A DNA stretch of 14,073 bases from JAHEYG01 sp044229775 (GTDB taxonomy: Bacteria; Bacteroidota; Bacteroidia; B-17B0; Aurantibacillaceae): positions 1 through 14,073 of the forward strand of contig JBGASH010000078.1 of assembly GCA_044229775.1 (NCBI GenBank), in the 5' to 3' direction. Shown one piece after another: positions 5,955-13,750 of this stretch. Both the position numbers and the translations under genes were made by a program. The notes below the pieces were generated by a model, which was not told the origin of the DNA, ran no database searches, and saw nothing but the letters and a program-made list of their open reading frames with translations. The stretch's first letter is position 1. Each line of letters starts with the position of its first letter.

Positions 5955-8024
5955 ATGCAGGTAGCGGAACAAAAAATAAACGAAGGCGAAAAAACCCTTT
6001 CAATTGCTTTAACAGGAAATCCTAATTCGGGAAAGACCACCCTGTTTAATACTTTAACCGGATTAAATCAAAAGACCGGAAACTATCCCGGTGTTACCGT
6101 TGATAAACACACCGGGTTTATTAAGTTCAAAGATCAGGCAAAGAATTATTTTTTTCAGATCACCGATCTACCCGGTATTTACAGTTTATTTCCAAAATCC
6201 ATTGATGAAGAAGTGGCCTGCCGTTCATTATTAGGAATGGACACAAGTGCTCCAGATGTGGTAGTCATTGTTACTGATTCCACCAATTTAAAACGTCATT
6301 TACTTTTAGCCACTCAGATAATTGATCTCAAAATTCCTGTAGTGTTGGTGCTTAACATGATTGATGAAGCAAATGAGCGCGGGCTAAAAATAAATATTGA
6401 AGAGCTACAACGAATGTTGGGTGTGCAGGTGGTTGCGGTTAATTCCCGAACAGGAGAAGGGATGACGCTGTTAAAACAAAAAATCACACAAGCAAATATT
6501 TCGGATTCCTCTTTCTGTGATATCTCAAAATTCAAGGAAGCAAATTTTAAGGGAACATCTTACAGTGATCTGATCCGGTCGCAATTTACAAACGATGATC
6601 ACTCTGAAAAAATTCAAGCATTTGAAGAAAGCGACAATATTTATAGGTTCAACACCATTAATTACATTATCGCCAAATGTATTCAGCTTCCTCAGCTAAT
6701 TTCTAAAAGCGTTACCGAAAGGCTAGATAAACTTGTTACACACCGTTTTTTCGGTTATGCAATTTTTTTAACGATCTTATTTGTCGTTTTTCAATTCATC
6801 TTTTTTATAGCCGATTATCCCATGCATTGGATCGAAAATGGGTTTTCGTACTTAATGCAAAAAACGGCCGCCACTTTACCCGAAGGACAATTGAACGACC
6901 TGTTAGTGAATGGTGTTTTGGCAGGTCTAAGTGGCATTGTGGTGTTTGTTCCGCAGATAGCTTTGTTATTCTTATTCATTGGTTTGCTCGAGGATTCGGG
7001 TTACATGGCCAGGGTAAGTTTTATTATGGATAAGGTTATGCGGCGTTTTGGCCTCAATGGTCGCTCCGTTATACCCGTTATTAGTGGCGCGGCCTGTGCT
7101 GTACCTTCTATTCTCGGCACGCGTACCATCTCTAATGTAAAAGAACGCCTTATCACCATTTTCGTTATTCCACTAATGAGTTGTTCGGCGCGCCTCCCAA
7201 TTTATACGCTTTTGATCTCTATTTTAATGCCCAATAAACAAGTGTTAGGTTTTTTGAGTCTTAAAGGAATGGCATTAATGGGAATGTATTTGTTGGGTTT
7301 TGCAGCCACCATGGCCACCGCTTTTGTTTTGAAATTGGTTGTAAAGAACCGTGAAAAAAGTTTTTTTATAATGGAGTTGCCCAAATACCGAATGCCACAA
7401 TGGAAAAGCATTGGCGTAATTGTGGTAAGTAAAATAAAAGTATTTTTATTTGAAGCCGGGAAAGTTATTTTAGCCATTTCCATTATTTTGTGGTTTTTAA
7501 GTTCGCACGGTCCGCACAAAGAGTTTCAGCGTATTAAATCCGATTATAATTTAGCTATTTTAGACGCGCCCAACGAAAAAGTTAAAAAAGAACTCATCTC
7601 TAAGATGGAATCCGAAAAACTGGAAGCTTCATATGCAGGATGGTTAGGGAAAAAAATGGAGCCGGTAATTAAACCATTGGGTTTTGATTGGAAGATCGGT
7701 ATTGCCCTTATCACTTCTTTTGCTGCCCGTGAAGTATTTGTAGGTACTATGGCTACTATTTACAGTGCCAAAGATTCAGAAAACAACGAGAACATACGGA
7801 GTAAACTGGAAAAAGAAAAGGATCCTAATACAGGGATGTTGAGGTATACGCCTGCGGTATGTCTATCATTATTGGTATTTTACGCTTTTGCTATGCAATG
7901 TATGAGTACTATGGCGGTGGTACTTCGCGAAACAAAAAGCTGGAAATGGGTCATTACTCAGCTCTTGTATATGAGTGGTTTAGCCTATCTTTCGGCCTTT
8001 GTGGTTTATCAGACCTTTTCTTGA
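5955..8024 (+). CDS. feoB: FeoB ferrous iron transporter with N-terminal G domain
   Basis: An inner-membrane Fe(II) transporter of 689 residues. The N-terminal GTPase has G1 GNPNSGKT (21-28), G3 DLPG (71-74), G4 NMID (134-137) and G5-like VNSRTGEG (162-169). A helical guanine-dissociation-inhibitor-like region follows to about residue 255. The membrane part begins near residue 263 (GYAIFLTILFVVFQFIFFIA) and contains the two symmetric gate motifs, AACAVPS with Cys381 and MSCSARLP with Cys410, implicated in iron passage. A charged loop (about 515-560) separates later helices, and SFAAREVFVGTMATIY is a conserved late segment. The gene is complete, with no unusual residue loss. It starts 2 nt after feoA. 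Confidence 0.97.
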   Translation: MQVAEQKINEGEKTLSIALTGNPNSGKTTLFNTLTGLNQKTGNYPGVTVDKHTGFIKFKDQAKNYFFQITDLPGIYSLFPKSIDEEVACRSLLGMDTSAPDVVVIVTDSTNLKRHLLLATQIIDLKIPVVLVLNMIDEANERGLKINIEELQRMLGVQVVAVNSRTGEGMTLLKQKITQANISDSSFCDISKFKEANFKGTSYSDLIRSQFTNDDHSEKIQAFEESDNIYRFNTINYIIAKCIQLPQLISKSVTERLDKLVTHRFFGYAIFLTILFVVFQFIFFIADYPMHWIENGFSYLMQKTAATLPEGQLNDLLVNGVLAGLSGIVVFVPQIALLFLFIGLLEDSGYMARVSFIMDKVMRRFGLNGRSVIPVISGAACAVPSILGTRTISNVKERLITIFVIPLMSCSARLPIYTLLISILMPNKQVLGFLSLKGMALMGMYLLGFAATMATAFVLKLVVKNREKSFFIMELPKYRMPQWKSIGVIVVSKIKVFLFEAGKVILAISIILWFLSSHGPHKEFQRIKSDYNLAILDAPNEKVKKELISKMESEKLEASYAGWLGKKMEPVIKPLGFDWKIGIALITSFAAREVFVGTMATIYSAKDSENNENIRSKLEKEKDPNTGMLRYTPAVCLSLLVFYAFAMQCMSTMAVVLRETKSWKWVITQLLYMSGLAYLSAFVVYQTFS

Positions 8025-8043
8025 AAAATTTCCCTGAAATTTT
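8025..8043 (+). terminator. Weak A/T-only hairpin after feoB
   Basis: AAAATTT (8025-8031) and AAATTTT (8037-8043) form a 7-bp stem with a CCCTG loop immediately after the feoB stop. The stem holds no G-C pair and the T tail is only the stem itself, so it is at best a weak terminator. Confidence 0.2.
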
Positions 8044-8065
8044 ATTAAAACTTCTCAAAAAATTG

Positions 8066-8073
8066 TATTTTTA
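8066..8073 (+). promoter_or_regulatory. Possible -7 element for the TPR/PorE-like operon
   Basis: TATTTTTA matches seven of eight TAnnTTTG positions, about 70 nt before the TPR gene ATG at 8143. No good -33 TTG is at the right spacing. The resulting leader would include a possible outer stem ACCCGA (8090-8095) with TCGGGT (8124-8129). Confidence 0.25.
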
Positions 8074-8142
8074 GTCTCATTCAAATCAAACCCGAAACTA
8101 TCGAGTGGCATTGATAAGAAAGCTCGGGTCAAAAAACGTATT

Positions 8143-9195
8143 ATGAAGAAAATAGTTACACTTTTTATTTTGGGTTTTAGTTTAATTTCAAGAGGGCAGG
8201 ATACCGTAAAGGTGGCTGCCAGTCTTACACCCGATCAACAAGCGGAAGCCGATTACAACGCGGGGCTTGAGTATATGAAAAAAGGCGATGCCACTTCGGC
8301 AGTAGAGTTCTTCACCAAAAGTATAACCGCAAAACCCGATTTTGATAAAGCTTATTATAACAGAGCTATTGCCTTAACACATGCCAAGCGGTATGCCGAA
8401 GCGCATAACGATATCAATAAGGTTATTCTTAAATCACCCCAAAATGCCGATGCCTTATTTACAAAAGGGTTAATATTCTTTAATGAGAATAAAAAAGATT
8501 CGTTAAGCAACTGGTTAGATAAATGCCTTGCCGTTAAGGCGGGACACGCAGAAGCTAATTATTACAAAGGCATGTTACTTTTTGAGGCCGGAGAATTAAA
8601 ATTGGCCATAGAACGTTACAATAAAGCCATTGAAACCGACCCTAAATATGTTTACGCCTATAACGATCGAGGAAGTGCTAAACGCGGTCTTGGTGATTTT
8701 GCGGGTGCCATTGCCGATTACGAGAAGGCGATCACACTGGATGATAAAGACGATTTCATTTATAACAATTTGGGTTCGGCTTATCGCGAAAATAAAAATT
8801 ACCAAAAGGCAATTGATTCTTACGACAAAGCACTTCAGGTAAATCCGAAATATATCATTGCTCAAAACAACAGAGGCGCGGCCTGGTTGGAAAAAGGTAG
8901 TTTAAAGAACGCGCAAACCGATTTTGAAGAAGTTATCAAGAAAGATCCTTCTAATGCATCCGCCTATAATGGCCTCGCTTCGGTATTCATTAAACAAAAA
9001 GAATATAAGAAGGCAGATGAGATGGCTACAAAATCCATTTTATTGAATAGTAAAAACGGACCAGCGTACTATAACAGAGGAATTGCCCGACAAATGTTAA
9101 GGGATGACGTAGGTTGTTGCGAAGACTGGAGAAAAGCTTTGGATCTTGGTGTTACATCGGCAAAAGCATTCATAGGAGTTGATTGCAGCCAATAA
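8143..9195 (+). CDS. Secreted tetratricopeptide-repeat protein (about nine TPRs)
   Basis: A 350-residue exported protein built almost entirely of TPR helix pairs. The signal peptide is MKKIVTLFILGFSLISRGQ with a likely cleavage near residue 19. Repeats of about 34 residues start near 34, 68, 102, 136, 170, 204, 238, 272 and 306. The best are YVYAYNDRGSAKRGLGDF and FIYNNLGSAYRENKNY; the third is degenerate (DSLSNWLDKCLAVKAG). The last repeat ends in GCCEDWRKALDLG, and a short Cys-containing tail (FIGVDCSQ) closes the protein. TPR arrays bind protein partners, so a scaffold or assembly role in the periplasm is the inference. The PorE-like OmpA gene follows 12 nt after its TAA, so the two likely work together in the envelope. 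No enzymatic motif is visible. Confidence 0.88.
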   Translation: MKKIVTLFILGFSLISRGQDTVKVAASLTPDQQAEADYNAGLEYMKKGDATSAVEFFTKSITAKPDFDKAYYNRAIALTHAKRYAEAHNDINKVILKSPQNADALFTKGLIFFNENKKDSLSNWLDKCLAVKAGHAEANYYKGMLLFEAGELKLAIERYNKAIETDPKYVYAYNDRGSAKRGLGDFAGAIADYEKAITLDDKDDFIYNNLGSAYRENKNYQKAIDSYDKALQVNPKYIIAQNNRGAAWLEKGSLKNAQTDFEEVIKKDPSNASAYNGLASVFIKQKEYKKADEMATKSILLNSKNGPAYYNRGIARQMLRDDVGCCEDWRKALDLGVTSAKAFIGVDCSQ

Positions 9196-9207
9196 TTTAA
9201 AGACGAT

Positions 9208-11265
9208 ATGCACATGAAAAAAATTATATATACCGCCCTCTTATTTGTTCTCCCGTTTGTGTTTTTAGCGCAGAACGTAGAATTTGAAAAGAAAAATTTT
9301 CCTGACAGGAAAGATGAATTTAAAGAAGCGAATAATGCTTTTAAAGAAGGTAACGCGTTGTTTGAACAAGGCTCAACACTTTATCGAAATGCCTTACCGT
9401 TTTATCTGAAGGCACAGGAATTCAATCCTAATAACGCGCTGCTTAATTACCGATTAGGTTTATGCTATTTAAGCTCCTTCCAAAGAAAATTGGCATTTCC
9501 ACATATATTAAAAGCATCGCAGTTAAATCCGGCAGTTGATCTTAAATTGAAATTTTATCTGGCTTTTGCCTATCATTTAAAATCAGATTGGGATAAGGCA
9601 CTTGTAGAATACGAAGCCTATAAAACAACAATTGATAAAAAGGATGAAGCCGAATTAAAGAAAGTAAATAAAAAAATTGATGAAGTAAAAACGGGTAAGG
9701 AACTTTCTAAAACGCCTGTGCGCGCATTTATTGATAACGCGGGTCCAGAGATCAATTCGGCTTACAATGATTACTCTGCTGTGATAACGGCCGATGAGAG
9801 TATGATCTTATTTACCTCGCGTCGCCCCGGAGGTATTGGCAATAAAATTGATGAAGGTATTAACGAACCTTTTGAAGATATTTATTACGCTTATCGCAAG
9901 AACGGTAAATACCAAATGGCCCAAAACATTGGCGCGCCCATTAATACCGATGTGCACGATGCCGGTGTTTGCTTATCACCCGATGGATCAAAGCTCATTA
10001 CTTTTAATGGCGGAAAAAATAATGGCGACCTTTTTATTTCTGAATTAAAAGGAGAATCTTATACTAAGCCCGAACACTTGGGTAAAGCGGTCAATTCTTC
10101 CGAACACGAAGCATCTGCCTCATTTTCCTACGATGGAAAAATATTATATTTTGCCAGTGATCGTAAAGAAGGTTTGGGTGGACATGATATTTATTATTCG
10201 GTAATTAACGAAAAAGGAAAATTTGAAAAAGCCATTAATATTGGTCCGCCAATTAACACCGAGTACGATGAAGATGGTGTATTTATGATGCCTGACGGAA
10301 AAACTATGTATTTTTCTTCCAATGGTCCGGGCAGTATAGGTGGATTCGATATTTTTAAAACCACCATTGGTGCCGATGGAAAATGGACCAAGCCTGTGAA
10401 CGTTGGTGAACCAATTAATACACCGGATGACGACGTTTATTTTGTAATGACGGCGAATGGAAAGTACGGTTATTATGCCAGCGCAAGTATGGAGGGATAC
10501 GGAGGACAAGATATTTTCAGGATCACCATCTTGGGTCCGGAAAAGCAACCCATGTTAAATACCGAGGACCAGTTGTTGGCTATGGCTGCTCATCCAATTT
10601 CAGATCTTAGAGCTGAAGGTGCAGTTGAAACCAAAGGCCCCAGAATGGCTTTATTAAAGGGTGTTATTACCGATGAAAAGACCGGCGCTCCACTGGAGGC
10701 GTTTATTAATTTGATCGACAACGAAAAAAATCAATTGATCGCCACATTCAGGTCTAATAGTTCTACCGGAAGATACCTTGTTACTTTGCCGGCTGGAAAG
10801 AATTACGGTATCGCGGTAACAAAAGAAAATTATCTATTCCATTCAGAGAACTTTATTCTAGAACAAACGGCCGATTATCAGGAATTCGTAAAAGATGTGG
10901 CGCTTAAAAAAGTGGAAGTGGGAAGCATTATTGTGTTACGTAACATTTTCTTTGATTTTGATAAAGCTACTATTAAACCGGAATCGGCGAACGAGTTAGA
11001 CCGTTTAATAAAATTATTGACCGAAAATCCAACCATCAAAATAGAATTGGGTTCTCACACGGATAGTAAAGGTTCAGACGATTATAATATGAAATTATCG
11101 GACAGCCGCTCGCAATCAGTTGTAAGTTATCTGATAAGCCATGGTATACCTTCCGACCGCTTGACCGCAAAAGGATATGGCGAAACCAAACCCATCGACA
11201 CCAACGATACCGATGCCGGCCGTCAGAATAACAGAAGGACAGAATTCAAGATTTTGAGTAAATAA
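9208..11265 (+). CDS. PorE-like T9SS protein: TPR, beta-propeller, CRD and OmpA C-terminal domain
   Basis: A 685-residue exported protein with four recognisable parts. After a signal peptide ending near LAQ (residue 22) comes a TPR-like helical region (about 35-155). Next is a PD40/WD40-type beta-propeller (about 175-445), with repeats such as FSYDGKILYFASDRKEGLGG and MMPDGKTMYFSSNGPGSIGG. A carboxypeptidase-regulatory-like fold follows (about 480-560, starting LKGVITDEKTGAPLEAFI). The last part is an OmpA C-terminal peptidoglycan-binding domain (about 578-683), whose diaminopimelate contacts are Asp619 and Arg634. This order and size match PorE (PG1058) of Porphyromonas gingivalis, which anchors the type IX secretion machine to peptidoglycan. 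Relatives with this layout also exist outside the T9SS, so the symbol is withheld. A second ATG at 9214 (MKKIIYTALL) is an equally good start. It is the second gene of an operon with the TPR gene. Confidence 0.9.
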   Translation: MHMKKIIYTALLFVLPFVFLAQNVEFEKKNFPDRKDEFKEANNAFKEGNALFEQGSTLYRNALPFYLKAQEFNPNNALLNYRLGLCYLSSFQRKLAFPHILKASQLNPAVDLKLKFYLAFAYHLKSDWDKALVEYEAYKTTIDKKDEAELKKVNKKIDEVKTGKELSKTPVRAFIDNAGPEINSAYNDYSAVITADESMILFTSRRPGGIGNKIDEGINEPFEDIYYAYRKNGKYQMAQNIGAPINTDVHDAGVCLSPDGSKLITFNGGKNNGDLFISELKGESYTKPEHLGKAVNSSEHEASASFSYDGKILYFASDRKEGLGGHDIYYSVINEKGKFEKAINIGPPINTEYDEDGVFMMPDGKTMYFSSNGPGSIGGFDIFKTTIGADGKWTKPVNVGEPINTPDDDVYFVMTANGKYGYYASASMEGYGGQDIFRITILGPEKQPMLNTEDQLLAMAAHPISDLRAEGAVETKGPRMALLKGVITDEKTGAPLEAFINLIDNEKNQLIATFRSNSSTGRYLVTLPAGKNYGIAVTKENYLFHSENFILEQTADYQEFVKDVALKKVEVGSIIVLRNIFFDFDKATIKPESANELDRLIKLLTENPTIKIELGSHTDSKGSDDYNMKLSDSRSQSVVSYLISHGIPSDRLTAKGYGETKPIDTNDTDAGRQNNRRTEFKILSK

Positions 11266-11283
11266 TTAATTTTAGTACCTTTA
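11254..11283 (+). promoter_or_regulatory. Two-part Bacteroidota promoter for the Kelch/T9SS cargo gene
   Basis: A -33 TTG (11254-11256, inside the end of the upstream gene) is followed after 19 nt by TACCTTTA (11276-11283), seven of eight positions of TAnnTTTG. This is the only site in the window where both boxes sit at ordinary spacing. It would leave a leader of roughly 12-16 nt before the ATG at 11303. Confidence 0.5.
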
Positions 11284-11302
11284 ATATTTAAAGACCATAA
11301 CC

Positions 11303-11635
11303 ATGAAACTAACTTTACTATCAAAGAACAGCGCTAAATTTTTATTAGGCGGAATGCTTGCTTTTTTAAGTCAGCAAAATTTTGCTCAGGGAACGTTTGC
11401 GCCGTTAACCGGAATTAACCCCAATGGCGGTACCGCTATCACCTTAAGTGATGGTTCTATTGTTATTAAAACCGAAGCCGGTGGAGGTGATGGAATAGGA
11501 AATATTTGGGATAAATTAACCCCTAATGCTAATGGTAACTACATGACCGGAACCTGGTCACAGCTTCCCCCAATGGCGAGCACCCGTTTATATATCTCTT
11601 CACAATTATTAAAAAGATGGTCGCTTATACATTAG
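11303..11635 (+). CDS. Fragment 1 of the Kelch/T9SS gene (signal peptide and first blade)
   Basis: This 110-codon piece carries the only plausible translation start, ATG at 11303, with a signal peptide cleaved near residue 29 (NFAQ). The blade TAITLSDGSIVIKTEAGGG and the Trp-containing turn GTWSQLPPMASTRLYISSQ are good coding sequence. After QLLK the frame reads RWSLIH and stops at 11633-11635. Those last six residues are out of frame with the rest of the gene. Confidence 0.6.
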   Translation: MKLTLLSKNSAKFLLGGMLAFLSQQNFAQGTFAPLTGINPNGGTAITLSDGSIVIKTEAGGGDGIGNIWDKLTPNANGNYMTGTWSQLPPMASTRLYISSQLLKRWSLIH

Positions 11636-12372
11636 GTGGCGAGTATGGCACGGGTTATGGAAATAAAGCTGGCGACGTGTATAACCCCATTACCAATACC
11701 TGGACGCAAACACCACTACCCGGTAACACTATTAGTGATGCTAACTCTGAAATATTGGAAGATGGTCGCGTTTTACAGGCTAATGTTTGCTGTGGTTTAA
11801 AAACAAATATTATGTATAATCCGTCAAATAACACTTTCAGTGCAGCTCCGGCTTGTCTCGGAATTCACAACGAATCTACCTGGGTAAAATTACCTGACGG
11901 AAGTTTTTTAATGGTTGACCGGCTAAGTACAAACTCAGAGCGTTATATTCCTGCTTTAAATCAATGGACCGTTGATGCAACAGTTCCTGTAGCTTTATAT
12001 GATCCTTATGGCGATGAAACCGGTGCTGGATTATTATTACCTGATGGAAGAGTATTTTATATTGGAGCAACCGGTAAAACAGTTTATTATACTCCTTCGG
12101 GTTCAACAGCACCGGGTACATGGTCTGTTGGTCCGGTAATGCCAATGAATCTTGGTCAAACAGATGCAGGTGCAGTGCTAATGAAAAATGGTAAGATCCT
12201 TTGCGCTGGTTCTCCTACCCCAACCTCAGGTAACGTATTTAAATCGCCTACTTATTTTTTCGAATTTGATTATACTACTAATATTTTCACACAAGTTAAT
12301 TTACCTACCGGTACAGCCCTATACCAACACGCCTTGTTACTATTACAATTTTATGAATATGCCCGATGGTAA
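11617..12372 (+). CDS. Fragment 2 of the Kelch/T9SS gene (middle blades, frame 1)
   Basis: About 240 codons of continuous propeller sequence from YTLGGEYGTG to LPTGTALYQH. The ATG at 11617 is a chance start: it has no signal peptide and sits mid-blade. The four DG/NG turns in this piece are evenly spaced. The last few residues (FYEYARW) before the TAA at 12370-12372 are out-of-frame reading. Confidence 0.55.
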   Translation: MVAYTLGGEYGTGYGNKAGDVYNPITNTWTQTPLPGNTISDANSEILEDGRVLQANVCCGLKTNIMYNPSNNTFSAAPACLGIHNESTWVKLPDGSFLMVDRLSTNSERYIPALNQWTVDATVPVALYDPYGDETGAGLLLPDGRVFYIGATGKTVYYTPSGSTAPGTWSVGPVMPMNLGQTDAGAVLMKNGKILCAGSPTPTSGNVFKSPTYFFEFDYTTNIFTQVNLPTGTALYQHALLLLQFYEYARW

Positions 12373-13744
12373 AGTTTTAGTTTCACGCCAGGATACAAAC
12401 TTGTACTTTGTTTATACGCCAACCGGCGGACCACTTGCTTCATGGCAACCTACCGTTAATACCATTAATCAAAACGGCTGTAATACTTATACTATGACCG
12501 GTAAATTATTTAATGGTATATCCGAAGGTTCTTCTTATGGCGACGATTGGCAAAATAATACCAACTATCCGCTTGTTCGACTTACATTAGGAGCAAATGT
12601 TTATTATGCCCGTACTTCAAATTGGAATAGTACCGGTGTGCAAAGGGGTAATAAGGCCGATACGGCACAGTTTGTAACGCCTAATGTCCCTTGGGGAACG
12701 TATTCTTTACAAGTAATAGCCAATGGTATCGCATCTCAACCAATTCCGTTTGTACCGTATCCTTATTTAACCAGCAGTTTATCTCCACCGGCAGTATGTA
12801 GCAACTCAACATTCTCTTATACACCGTCGGGTCCTAAAGCGGGAAGTACTTATAGCTGGACCAGAGCTGCAGTTGCCGGTATTAGTAACGCGGCAGTTAC
12901 AACACCCCAAGGTTCAAATCCGAATGAGGTATTGATCAATACTACCACAGGAACCGTTGCAGTGGTTTATTCTTTCACTTCAACGGCTTTTAATTGTAGT
13001 ACCAGCCAGCAAGTAACTGTAGTTGTAAATCCGGCGCCTACGGTGTCGGTATCTCCGTTGACAACGGTTTGTAGCGGCAGCAATGTTAATTTAAGCGCCA
13101 GTGGTGCTACTACTTATACCTGGAGCAATAGCGCTAACGGACCTACCATAACCGTTAATCCGGTTACAACAACTGTTTATACTGTTACAGGAGGAAATTC
13201 ATTTGGATGTACCGATGCGCAGCAAACAACTGTAACGGTTAATCCGCTTCCTACTATTTTCATATCAGCCGGCTCGCATACTATATGCTCTGGAGAAAGT
13301 ACTACACTTACTGCTAATGGCGGTGTGTCTTATGTATGGTATGATAATACTACAGGAGGTACAACTGTAGCGAATCCAACACAAAATACCTGGTATTGGG
13401 TAACCGGTACCGATGCTAATGGTTGCTCAAAAGTGGATTCAGTCCAAATTATGGTTGATCCTTGCACCGGTATTAAAGAAGTTGGTTCAAATAATTACAA
13501 TGTTCAGGTTTACCCAAATCCGGCGTTCGATAAAGCTACAGTTGATTTCTCGGTTGCAAATGGCGGAAATTATACTTACAAGATCATGGATGCTGTTGGA
13601 AGAGTGGTGAAAGAAGAAACCGGAACAGCACAGGTAGGTAAAAATTCTTTCCCTATTAACCTCGAAGGTCTTGCTAAAGGTTCGTACATGTTCGTTCTCC
13701 AAAAAGGAAATGACGAGTATAAAACCAAACTTGTGATCAAGTAA
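12353..13744 (+). CDS. Fragment 3 of the Kelch/T9SS gene (last blade, Ig-like domains, sorting tail)
   Basis: Frame 2 resumes with NMPDGKVLVSRQDTN. The frame is open further upstream to 12188, but that part is the shadow of frame 1 and should not be annotated. Contents are the last blade, the C-terminal sandwich domain, and two or three Ig/PKD-like domains with paired Cys (VCSNSTFSYTPSG, VCSGSNVNLSASG, ICSGESTTLTANG). The second and third are clear repeats of each other in layout (C-S-G, then TYTW/SYVW, then T-V-Y/W). The T9SS tail follows. Confidence 0.62.
   Translation: MNMPDGKVLVSRQDTNLYFVYTPTGGPLASWQPTVNTINQNGCNTYTMTGKLFNGISEGSSYGDDWQNNTNYPLVRLTLGANVYYARTSNWNSTGVQRGNKADTAQFVTPNVPWGTYSLQVIANGIASQPIPFVPYPYLTSSLSPPAVCSNSTFSYTPSGPKAGSTYSWTRAAVAGISNAAVTTPQGSNPNEVLINTTTGTVAVVYSFTSTAFNCSTSQQVTVVVNPAPTVSVSPLTTVCSGSNVNLSASGATTYTWSNSANGPTITVNPVTTTVYTVTGGNSFGCTDAQQTTVTVNPLPTIFISAGSHTICSGESTTLTANGGVSYVWYDNTTGGTTVANPTQNTWYWVTGTDANGCSKVDSVQIMVDPCTGIKEVGSNNYNVQVYPNPAFDKATVDFSVANGGNYTYKIMDAVGRVVKEETGTAQVGKNSFPINLEGLAKGSYMFVLQKGNDEYKTKLVIK
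13502..13741 (+). other. Type A T9SS C-terminal sorting domain (Por_Secre_tail)
   Basis: The last 80 residues have the type A signature: VQVYPNP at the start, then alternating strands with YKIMDAVGRVV, then LAKGSYMFVLQKGN, ending in YKTKLVIK. This tail directs export across the outer membrane by the type IX machine and is then cleaved or exchanged for a lipid anchor. Confidence 0.9.
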
Positions 13745-13750
13745 TCAGTT

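Larger units (their letters stand above)
11303..13744 (+). pseudogene. T9SS-exported Kelch-like (galactose-oxidase-type propeller) protein, interrupted by frameshifts
   Basis: One gene is spread over frames 2, 1 and 2; the total span is a multiple of three (813 codons plus stop if read through). Parts in order are a signal peptide (MKLTLLSKNSAKFLLGGML to FAQ) and Kelch-like blades with repeated (D/N)G(R/K/S)(V/I/F) turns, for example LEDGRVLQ, LPDGSFLM, LPDGRVFY, MKNGKILC and MPDGKVLV. A sandwich domain follows with NGISEGSSYGDDWQ and SNYPLVRLT-like features (about 395-490), then Cys-containing Ig/PKD-like repeats (about 490-725) and a T9SS sorting tail. The shifts lie near 11608-11630 and 12330-12355. 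All three pieces keep convincing coding sequence without scattered stops, so a sequencing or assembly error, or a very recent mutation, is as likely as an old pseudogene. Role: a cell-surface or secreted protein; no catalytic residues can be assigned. Confidence 0.78.

Noticed and set aside
8090..8129. Structured riboswitch in the leader of the TPR gene
   Set aside because: A 6-bp outer stem (ACCCGA/TCGGGT) and a 4-bp inner stem are possible, but no known riboswitch core is recognisable and the stems are short enough to arise by chance.
10144..10548. Minus-strand open frame of 134 codons inside the PorE-like gene
   Set aside because: It lies wholly antisense to well-conserved propeller blades, has no recognisable domain or promoter, and is explained by codon bias of the plus-strand gene.
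11609..11616. Programmed -1 ribosomal frameshift at TTAAAAAG
   Set aside because: The heptamer does not fit X XXY YYZ in the incoming frame (the P-site codon TTA would re-pair poorly), the A run is one short of the dnaX-type site, no stimulatory hairpin or Shine-Dalgarno is evident, and the second shift would need the opposite direction.
12188..12352. Upstream part of the frame-2 open frame, as a start for the last Kelch fragment
   Set aside because: The frame-1 translation over the same bases carries the regular blade motifs, while the frame-2 translation there is low-complexity and motif-free.
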